Source: JACVRW01 sp963746825 (lineage in GTDB: Bacteria; Actinomycetota; Thermoleophilia; Solirubrobacterales; Thermoleophilaceae). Taken from it: a stretch of DNA of 64,000 bases. The position numbers and the translations under genes are program-made. Of the stretch, positions 58,401 to 64,000 are shown in pieces (position 1 is the stretch's first letter; each line of letters starts with the position of its first letter). Location of the stretch: positions 1 through 64,000 of the forward strand of contig CAVVCU010000005.1 of assembly GCA_963746825.1 (NCBI GenBank), written 5' to 3'. The notes beneath the pieces were generated by a model. The model had not been told where the DNA came from and did not search any database. It worked only from the letters and a program-made list of their open reading frames with translations.

Positions 58401-58997
58401 TCAAGGCTCGCGCGCGCCACGCGCTCGCCGTAGAGCGGGAAGCCCATCGAGGCTCGCGTCGTTCACCTCGCGGCGGTACTCGCGGTAGCCGTCGACGCCG
58501 ACGGTCCGCAGCCTCTTGGCCGTGGCCAGCTCGTGATGGTTGCGCAGGCCCTCGAAGCTCATCAGCGGCACGCCGTAGCCGCACGAGTCGCTGACCCGGG
58601 TCACGTCGACGGTCACGATCGAGCGCCGCGCCTCGGGCAGCGACGGGTCCTCGAAGTCGGCCTCGTCCAGCAGGCTCTCGAAGCGCGGGTCCTCGGGCAG
58701 CACGGCCTGGCCGCGCCCGTGGAAGCGCACGATCCGCGGAGGCCCGTCGAACGCGCACAGCATCACGACGATCCGGCCGTTCTCGCGCAGGTGGGCGATC
58801 GTCTCCGCCCCGCTGCCGCCGATGTCGAGATAGGCCACCCGGCGCTCGCCGAGCACGCGCAGGGAGCCGATCGGGCCCTTGGGTGAGACGTTCACGTGGC
58901 CGTCGCCGGCCAGCGGAGCGGTGGCCACGAAGAACATCGACTGGCGGGCGACCCAGTTCCGGATGTGATCGGTGATCTCGTCGTAGGTGCGGGCCAT
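58401..58997 (-). CDS. Pyridoxamine 5'-phosphate oxidase-like flavin protein
   Basis: 198 residues, split-barrel fold of the PNPOx/FMN-binding class: FFVATAPLAGDGHVNVSPKG, GERRVAYLDIGGSGAETIAH and RIVVMLCAFDGPPRIVRFHG. Related proteins bind FMN, F420 or haem and reduce small molecules; activity here is unknown. In actinobacteria the F420-dependent reductase branch is common. The gene lies between glnN and a divergent SDR gene. Confidence 0.82.
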   Translation of the reverse strand: MARTYDEITDHIRNWVARQSMFFVATAPLAGDGHVNVSPKGPIGSLRVLGERRVAYLDIGGSGAETIAHLRENGRIVVMLCAFDGPPRIVRFHGRGQAVLPEDPRFESLLDEADFEDPSLPEARRSIVTVDVTRVSDSCGYGVPLMSFEGLRNHHELATAKRLRTVGVDGYREYRREVNDASLDGLPALRRARGAREP

Positions 58998-59032
58998 GGG
59001 TCCAGGTTACGCAAGCGGATACGGTCCCTTTC

Positions 59033-59959
59033 ATGAAGTGGACCGCAGAGCAGATTCCCGACCAGAGCGGCCGTCTGGCCGTGGTCACCGGCGCCAACAG
59101 CGGGCTGGGCCTCGTGACGGCGCGCGAGCTCGCTCGCCGGGGCGCGCACGTGGTGCTCGCCTGCCGAAACCTGGGCAAGGGGGAGGGGGCGCGGCGCGCG
59201 ATCGAGACGCGGGCCCCGACCGCCAGTGTCGAGGTGGCGGAGCTGGACCTGGCCAGCCTCGAGTCCGTGCGCGGCTTCGCCGAGAGGCTGCGGTCCGAGC
59301 ACGGGGAGATCGACCTGCTGATCAACAACGCCGGCGTCATGGCCACGCCGCACAGGCGCACCGCGGACGGCTTCGAGATGCAGTTCGGCACCAACCACCT
59401 CGGCCACTTCGCCCTCACCGGCCTGCTGATCGACCGGCTGGAGGGCCGCGAGGACGCGCGCGTGGTGACTCTGTCCAGCGGAGCCCACAGGATCGGAAAG
59501 ATCGCGTTCGACAATCTCGGCGGTGAGCGCCGCTACTTCCGCTGGCGCGCATACGGCCAGTCCAAGCTCGCCAACCTGCTGTTCGCCCTGGAGCTCGACC
59601 GCCGCCTGCGGGCGGCCGGATCGGCGATCAAGAGCGTGGCCGCCCATCCCGGCTACGCGGCCACCAACCTCCAGCACGCGGGGCCGACCCGGCTCGACGA
59701 GCTGCTGATGGTGGTGCCCAACAAGGTGTTCGCCCAGAGCGACGAGATGGGAGCGCTGCCCACGCTCTACGCGGCTACGGAGCCGGGGGTGGCGGGCGGT
59801 ACCTACGTGGGCCCCGACGGCCTCGGCGAGCAGCGTGGCCATCCCACCGAGGTGTCTCCCAACGCCGCCGCGCGTGACGAGGCGGTGGCGCGGCGGCTGT
59901 GGGAGGTGTCGGAGGGGATGACCGGCGTGCGCTTCGAGCTCGCCGGCGCCGCCGCGTAA
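59033..59959 (+). CDS. Retinol-dehydrogenase-like short-chain dehydrogenase
   Basis: 308 residues. Cofactor loop VVTGANSGLGLVTARELARR, LLINNAGVMATPHRRTADGF, FGTNHLGHFALTGLL and the catalytic YGQSKLANLLFALELDR. This is the extended retinol dehydrogenase/protochlorophyllide-reductase-like SDR class. NADPH is likely from the Arg after the glycine loop (CRNLGKGE). Divergent from the flavin-protein gene with 35 bases between starts. Confidence 0.88.
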   Translation: MKWTAEQIPDQSGRLAVVTGANSGLGLVTARELARRGAHVVLACRNLGKGEGARRAIETRAPTASVEVAELDLASLESVRGFAERLRSEHGEIDLLINNAGVMATPHRRTADGFEMQFGTNHLGHFALTGLLIDRLEGREDARVVTLSSGAHRIGKIAFDNLGGERRYFRWRAYGQSKLANLLFALELDRRLRAAGSAIKSVAAHPGYAATNLQHAGPTRLDELLMVVPNKVFAQSDEMGALPTLYAATEPGVAGGTYVGPDGLGEQRGHPTEVSPNAAARDEAVARRLWEVSEGMTGVRFELAGAAA

Positions 59960-60005
59960 AGAACGTCCAATAGCCGAGGCGTCCGCTGCTTTAACGTCGA
60001 GGGCG

Positions 60006-60896
60006 ATGGCTGCCATCGAGCTTCAGGGAGTGGTCAAGACCTTCGGCGCGATCACCGCGGTCGACGGTCTCGACCTCGAGGTGCCCGCCGGCACCTGCCT
60101 CGGCCTGCTCGGCCCCAACGGGGCGGGCAAGTCGACCACGATGCGGATGCTGACCGGCCAGGCGGTGGCCGACTCGGGCGACATAAGGGTGCTCGGCTAC
60201 GAGCTGCCGGGGGAGTCCAAGCAGGCGCGCGCGCTGATGGGCGTGGTGCCCCAGCTCGACAATCTCGACGTCGACGTGACGGTGGAGGACAACCTGGCCG
60301 TGTTTGCACGCCTCTACCGGGTGCCCGACGTGGGGGAGGCGGTCGACCGCGGTCTCGAGCTGTCGCGCCTGGCCGGGCGCCGCCGCGACGCGGTCGACGA
60401 GCTGTCGGGCGGGATGCGCCGGCGGCTGCTGCTGGCGCGCGGGCTGCTGCACCGGCCTCAGCTGGTGCTGCTCGACGAGCCCACGGTGGGCCTCGACCCG
60501 CAGATCCGCACCGAGCTGTGGTCGCTGATCGACGCGCTGCGCTCGGAGGGCACGACCATTCTCATGTCGACCCACTACATCGAGGAGGCCGAGCGCCTGG
60601 CCGACGAGGTGGCCGTGATGGCCCACGGGAAGATCATCGCCCGCGGGCGGCCCTCGGACCTCGTGGCCGAGCACGCCGGGCGCCAGACCGCCGAGGTCTA
60701 CGGGCCGCCGGCGCGGCTGGCCGAGGCGCGCGCCGCGGCCGAGGAGCAGGGCCTGCGCGTGCGCCCCGCCGGGCCTGCCGTGGCGATCATGGGCGCTGAG
60801 AACGCGGTGAATGGGGCGATTCCCGACGACGCTTTGATGCGGGCGGCCACGCTGGAGGACGTCTTCGTGCTGCTGACGGGTGAGGAGGCCGAATGA
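60006..60896 (+). CDS. ABC-2 exporter ATP-binding protein (DrrA/daunorubicin-resistance type)
   Basis: 296 residues. Walker A GPNGAGKSTTMRMLTG, signature VDELSGGMRRRLLLARGLLH, Walker B LVLLDEPTVGLDPQIRTELW, H-loop TILMSTHYIEEAERLADE. C-terminal domain typical of DrrA. It overlaps the permease gene by four bases (ATGA). The pair exports lipids, polyketides, peptides or drugs; substrate unknown. A second such pair lies at the right edge. Confidence 0.92.
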   Translation: MAAIELQGVVKTFGAITAVDGLDLEVPAGTCLGLLGPNGAGKSTTMRMLTGQAVADSGDIRVLGYELPGESKQARALMGVVPQLDNLDVDVTVEDNLAVFARLYRVPDVGEAVDRGLELSRLAGRRRDAVDELSGGMRRRLLLARGLLHRPQLVLLDEPTVGLDPQIRTELWSLIDALRSEGTTILMSTHYIEEAERLADEVAVMAHGKIIARGRPSDLVAEHAGRQTAEVYGPPARLAEARAAAEEQGLRVRPAGPAVAIMGAENAVNGAIPDDALMRAATLEDVFVLLTGEEAE

Positions 60897-61696
60897 CCAC
60901 CGACGGTGCGGCGCCCCGCGCCCCACGCATGGGCCGCCTCGAGTGGCCGGCCATCTCCGGCGTGATGAGCCGCGAGGTGGCGAACTTCCGCACCTTCTGG
61001 AAGGCGACCACCTTCTCGAGCGTCCTCGAGCCGGTGATCTACCTGCTCGCCTTCGGGCTCGGGCTGGGCGCGACGATCGTGGACAAGGTCGACGGCCTCG
61101 ACTACGTCGAGTTCGTGGGCACCGGCATGGTGGCCACCGCGGTGATCTTCTCGAGCGCGCTGCCGGCGATGTACGGCACGTTCATCAAGGAGCGCTTCCA
61201 GCGCACCTACGACGCGATCCTCGCGGCGCCCGTCGACGTCGAGGAGCTGGTGACGGCCGAGGTGCTGTGGATCGCGCTGCGCGCGTCGGTGTACGGATGC
61301 TTCCCGTTGCTGGTGGCCATCGGATTCGGGCTCGCGCCGGCCGCGGGAATGCTGCTGGTGCCGCTGTTCTGCTTCCTCACCGCGTTCGGGTTCGCCTCCT
61401 TCGGCGTGGCCACCGCGGCGAGCGTGAGCAAGATCGACCAGTTCAACTACGTGACCACGCTGCTCGTGACGCCGCTCTTCCTGGTGGCGGGCACGTTCTT
61501 CCCGATCGACGAGCTGCCCGACGGCGCGCAGGCGGTGGCCAACCTCAACCCGCTCTACCACCTCGTGGAGCTCGTCCGCCACGCGGCGTTCGGCTTCGAG
61601 GCCACCGACCTGATCCGGGTCGCGGTGCTGGCCGTGTTCGCGGTGGCGCTGTGGCGGTTGGCGGTGGCCCGGCTGGAGAAGCGCCTGATCGACTGA
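60893..61696 (+). CDS. ABC-2 type exporter permease (DrrB type)
   Basis: 267 residues with six hydrophobic helices (FSSVLEPVIYLLAFGLGLGA, GTGMVATAVIFSSALPAMYG, AAGMLLVPLFCFLTAFGFAS, LFLVAGTFFPIDELPDG). It begins TTDGAAPRAPRMGRLEWPAI. Amphipathic ETDAILAAPVDVEE-like loop present (YDAILAAPVDVEELVT), contacting the ATPase. Together with the preceding gene it forms a homodimeric exporter. A nested hairpin follows. Confidence 0.9.
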   Translation: MTTDGAAPRAPRMGRLEWPAISGVMSREVANFRTFWKATTFSSVLEPVIYLLAFGLGLGATIVDKVDGLDYVEFVGTGMVATAVIFSSALPAMYGTFIKERFQRTYDAILAAPVDVEELVTAEVLWIALRASVYGCFPLLVAIGFGLAPAAGMLLVPLFCFLTAFGFASFGVATAASVSKIDQFNYVTTLLVTPLFLVAGTFFPIDELPDGAQAVANLNPLYHLVELVRHAAFGFEATDLIRVAVLAVFAVALWRLAVARLEKRLID

Positions 61697-61728
61697 GCCC
61701 GGGCGGCGGGGGAGGGGGCGATCTAGGG

Positions 61729-61771
61729 CTGTCCTGACTTTGCCGTCGTATGGACGGTCAGGGCAGGACAG
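61729..61771 (+). terminator. Nested hairpin between the exporter and deacetylase-like gene
   Basis: Outer stem CTGTCCTG / CAGGACAG (8 bp) encloses an inner stem CCGTC / GACGG (5 bp) around a five-base loop. It starts 33 bases after the permease stop and ends 46 bases before the next ATG. It could end the exporter mRNA or act in the leader of the next gene. Confidence 0.45.
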
Positions 61772-61817
61772 TGGAGCAAGAGGTGGCCTCTGCTCCCCCC
61801 GGCTACGGTGCAGGCCC

Positions 61818-62903
61818 ATGGCTGAGCGACGTTCAGGCATCGTCCACGACGACCGCTTCCTGGCTCACCGCAACGGCGGGGCGCCCGCGGGTTGGCTTCC
61901 GGTCGAGCCCTTCGAACGTCCACAGCGCCTCGAGTGGACGCTGCGTGCCCTGGAGGGGTCGGGGTTACTCGCGCGCCTGCAGCGGATCGAGGCACGAGCC
62001 TGCACGATGGGCGAGCTCGGCTACGTCCACACTCCGGCGCATCTCGAGGCGCTGGCCGAGATCGCGGCCGGCGCGGCTCTGACCCAGGCGGTGGCGGTCG
62101 GGGAGGACACTTGGCTGGGTCCCGGCAGCTGGGACGCGGCCCTGCTGGCCGTGGGCGGACTGCTGGAGGCCGTGGACGCGGTGGTGCGTGCGCAGGTGGA
62201 CAACGCGTACGTGCTGGCCCGGCCGCCCGGCCATCACGCCACGGCCGACGCGTCCATGGGTTTCTGTGTGGTCAACGCGGTCGCGGTGGCTGCGCGTCAC
62301 GCGCAGCGCCGCCACGGCCTGAGGCGAGTGGCGATCGTGGATTGGGACGTGCACCATGGAAACGGCACGGAGGCGATCTTCCTCGACGACCCCGACGTTC
62401 TCTTTGTCTCCCTGCACCAGGACGGTCTCTATCCCGCCGACACCGGAGGCGTTGCCGTGCCGGGAGTGGCCAGCCTGAACGTGCCCCTGCCCGACGGCTG
62501 CGGCGACGACGCCTATCGGCTCGCGCTGGAGCGTGCCGTGCTGCCTGCCCTGCACCGGCACGAGCCCGAGCTGATCCTGCTGTCCGCCGGCCAGGACGCC
62601 GCCGCCGCCGACCCGCTCGGGCGGATGGCGCTCACCACTTCCGGCTACCGCGTGATGGCCGACCTGCTCCTCGAAGCCTCGGACAGCCTGTGTGCGGGCC
62701 GTCTGGTGGCTTTCCAGGAGGGCGGATACTCGCTCGAGCACAATGCGGCCACGACCCTGGCCATCATCGAGGCGTTCGCGGGAGTGGCGCCCGCCTTGGC
62801 TGACGATCCTGTTCTCTGCGACGTCCCGCACGCGGTCAGCGACGCAGCCCTTCGCGCAATCGAGGCGGCGGCTGCGGCTCAGCGAGCCGACACGCGCCGG
62901 TAG
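61818..62903 (+). CDS. Histone deacetylase-like protein (acetylpolyamine amidohydrolase/AcuC class)
   Basis: 361 residues from ATG 61818 (MAERRSGIVHDDRFLAHRNG). Active-site HH pair in ARPPGHHATADASMGFCVVN, zinc motif AIVDWDVHHGNGTEAI and DVLFVSLHQDGLYP (expected YGDG-type His). The third zinc Asp lies in LLSAGQDAAAADPLG, where the family usually reads AGFDAH, so a His next to it is replaced. Members remove acetyl groups from proteins or polyamines. The start has no strong ribosome-binding site. It sits between two ABC-2 exporters and ends overlapping the convergent permease gene by 25 bases. Confidence 0.88.
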   Translation: MAERRSGIVHDDRFLAHRNGGAPAGWLPVEPFERPQRLEWTLRALEGSGLLARLQRIEARACTMGELGYVHTPAHLEALAEIAAGAALTQAVAVGEDTWLGPGSWDAALLAVGGLLEAVDAVVRAQVDNAYVLARPPGHHATADASMGFCVVNAVAVAARHAQRRHGLRRVAIVDWDVHHGNGTEAIFLDDPDVLFVSLHQDGLYPADTGGVAVPGVASLNVPLPDGCGDDAYRLALERAVLPALHRHEPELILLSAGQDAAAADPLGRMALTTSGYRVMADLLLEASDSLCAGRLVAFQEGGYSLEHNAATTLAIIEAFAGVAPALADDPVLCDVPHAVSDAALRAIEAAAAAQRADTRR

Positions 62904-63658
62904 CGCGCCACGGCGAGCGGGGCGAAGATCGCGATCAGCACTCCGCACCACACGAAGGCCATCCAGATGTCGCTGTGAGGCGGCGTATCGAGCCACAGCG
63001 AGCGCAGCGCGTCGGTGATCGTGGTGAAGGGGTTGGCCTCGGCGACCTGGCGCAGAGCCATCGGGCATCGACTCGGCGGGCACGAACATCGACGAAGCGA
63101 AGGTGAGCGGGAAGATGGCCGTGAAGCCGATGGCGTTCGCGGTCTCGGGTGACGACGAGATAGAGCCCGACCAGAGCGAAGATCCAGGAGAACGCGTACC
63201 CGATGCAGCAGCAGCAGGAAGATGCCGAGGGCGATCTCGCCGGCGCTCGCGCCCACGAAATTGAAGCCGGCGATGAAACCGACACTGAAGAGCACGACAA
63301 GCGACAGGCAGTTGAGCAGGATGTCGGAGAAGGTCCGCCCCGTGAGCACGGCGGCCCGCGACATCGGCAGCGAGCGGAAGCGGTCGATCAGCCCCTTCTG
63401 CACGTCTTCGGACAGCCCAAGGGCCGTGACGAAGCCGCCGAAGGCGATCGACTGGGCGATGATGCCCGGCATGAGGAAGTCGACGTAGTCGAACCCCGGG
63501 GTCACGATCGCTCCGCCGAAGACGTAGACGAACAGGAGCACGAACATCACCGGCTGGACCGTGTAGGCGATCAGCAGGTCGGGCTGGCGCGGGATCCGCT
63601 TGAGGTTGCGGCGGGCCAGCACCAGCGTGTCGGAGAACGTCATCGCCAGCGCGCTCAT
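62879..63658 (-). CDS. ABC-2 type exporter permease with local frameshifts
   Basis: About 259 residues. MSALAMTFSDTLVLARRNLK, six hydrophobic helices (LIAYTVQPVMFVLLFVYVFG, IIAQSIAFGGFVTALGLSED, CLSLVVLFSVGFIAGFNF). Between about 63060 and 63205 the protein cannot be read in one frame: the segments IGYAFSWIFALVGLYLVV and MFVPAESM appear in the two other frames, so at least three indels lie there, while both ends agree. It overlaps the ATPase gene by four bases, as in DrrAB pairs. Confidence 0.8.
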   Translation of the reverse strand: MSALAMTFSDTLVLARRNLKRIPRQPDLLIAYTVQPVMFVLLFVYVFGGAIVTPGFDYVDFLMPGIIAQSIAFGGFVTALGLSEDVQKGLIDRFRSLPMSRAAVLTGRTFSDILLNCLSLVVLFSVGFIAGFNFVGASAGEIALGIFLLLLHRVRVLLDLRSGRALSRRHPRPRTPSASRPSSRSPSLRRCSCPPSRCPMALRQVAEANPFTTITDALRSLWLDTPPHSDIWMAFVWCGVLIAIFAPLAVARYRRVSAR

Positions 63659-64000
63659 GCGTAGGCCTCCTCGCGCGCCTCGGCCTCGGCTTCCTCCTCG
63701 GCGCTGCGACCGGTCAGAGCGATGAAGACGTCGTCGAGCGTCGGCCGGCGCAGCACGATGTCCTCGATGCCCACGCCGCCCTCGTCGAGCCGGCGAACTG
63801 CTTCGGCAATAACGCCCGACCGCGAACGTATGAGTGCGCGGACCACTCCGTCCTCGCGTGACGGGCGCTCTGCGGAGATCTCGGCCAGCGCCGCCATCGC
63901 CTTCTCGGCGTCCTCCGGATCCTCCAGCTGGACCTCGAGTCGCTCGCCGCCGACGCGATCCTTGAGCTCGTCGGAGGTGCCCTCGGCGATCACGGTGCCG
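63655..64000 (-). CDS. ABC-2 exporter ATP-binding protein, C-terminal part (partial)
   Basis: The gene runs off the right edge; only about 115 C-terminal residues are seen: GTVIAEGTSDELKDRVGGER, LEVQLEDPEDAEKAMAALAE, then ALIRSRSGVIAEAVRRLDEG and IVLRRPTLDDVFIALTG, the standard DrrA tail domain, ending in Glu/Ala. Walker motifs lie outside the window. It is upstream of the frameshifted permease on the same strand, four-base overlap. Confidence 0.85.
   Translation of the reverse strand, partial: GTVIAEGTSDELKDRVGGERLEVQLEDPEDAEKAMAALAEISAERPSREDGVVRALIRSRSGVIAEAVRRLDEGGVGIEDIVLRRPTLDDVFIALTGRSAEEEAEAEAREEAYA

Overview
The window reads as three pieces of DNA from different bacteria joined end to end, with scattered single-base indels. 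About 1-20.96 kb is very GC-rich and carries hemE-hemG, a branched-chain amino acid ABC transporter (liv), a VapBC pair, a minus-strand enzyme cluster (SUMF1-like, PhyH-like, SDR, class III aminotransferase), a sugar kinase-transketolase-MFS run and an 840-residue NYN-domain protein. The gene content suggests a Rokubacteria/Methylomirabilota-like soil bacterium (inference). About 20.98-25.70 kb is visibly less GC-rich and looks alphaproteobacterial (Rhizobiales-like: NepR-like anti-sigma factor, YkuD L,D-transpeptidase, class I cytochrome c, FecR-like protein, DNA-methyltransferase tail), and almost every gene in it is broken. About 25.8-64 kb is GC-rich and typical of Thermoleophilia/Solirubrobacterales actinobacteria: dodecin, acyl-CoA mutase, LtrA, PhhA with an Lrp regulator, CBS-containing pyrophosphatase, type III glutamine synthetase, DrrAB-like exporters and two exported repeat proteins.

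Both joins look artificial. At about 20.96 kb two genes on opposite strands meet head to head and both lack their N-termini, beside a run of seven G. At about 25.70 kb a FecR-like gene stops abruptly in mid-domain, just before the dodecin gene. A chimeric long-read metagenome contig is the simplest reading. Frameshifts cluster at 0.15-1.7, 4.8, 12.4, 13.5, 21-25.6, 53.4-56.4 and 63.1 kb. Two of them are exactly explained by loss of one base from a six-base G/C run. The block 25.8-53 kb reads cleanly.

Layout: porphyrin genes (0-1.6); livJ-hairpin-livH-livMG fusion-livF (2.2-7.2); vapBC (7.7-8.3); minus-strand cluster of aminotransferase, SDR, PhyH and SUMF1-like genes (8.5-12.5); FGGY kinase, transketolase and MFS exporter (12.5-17.2); NYN protein and small zinc-binding protein (17.3-20.3); chimeric alphaproteobacterial segment (21-25.7); central metabolism and membrane genes (25.8-34.2); Lrp regulator and exported proteins (34.3-39.2); two-component system (39.3-41.3); three-gene amidoligase operon (41.3-44.6); redox genes and a 1496-residue hybrid kinase (44.7-50.9); PucR regulator, desaturase and DEAD-box helicase (51-55.3); hydrolase and glutamine synthetase III (55.3-58.3); redox enzymes and two ABC-2 exporters around a deacetylase-like gene (58.4-64).

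The best candidate for a poorly described system is the tightly overlapping operon at 41.3-44.6 kb: circularly permuted ATP-grasp, class I glutamine-amidotransferase-type peptidase (C26), and GCS2/YbdK carboxylate-amine ligase. Its parts predict synthesis and trimming of an unknown small gamma-glutamyl or peptide-like compound. The window also holds several clean inverted repeats likely to be regulatory: the livJ-livH hairpin, a palindrome between phhA and lrp, a 16-bp palindrome upstream of glnN, and a hairpin before the DEAD-box helicase. No tRNA, rRNA, CRISPR array or insertion sequence was recognised.
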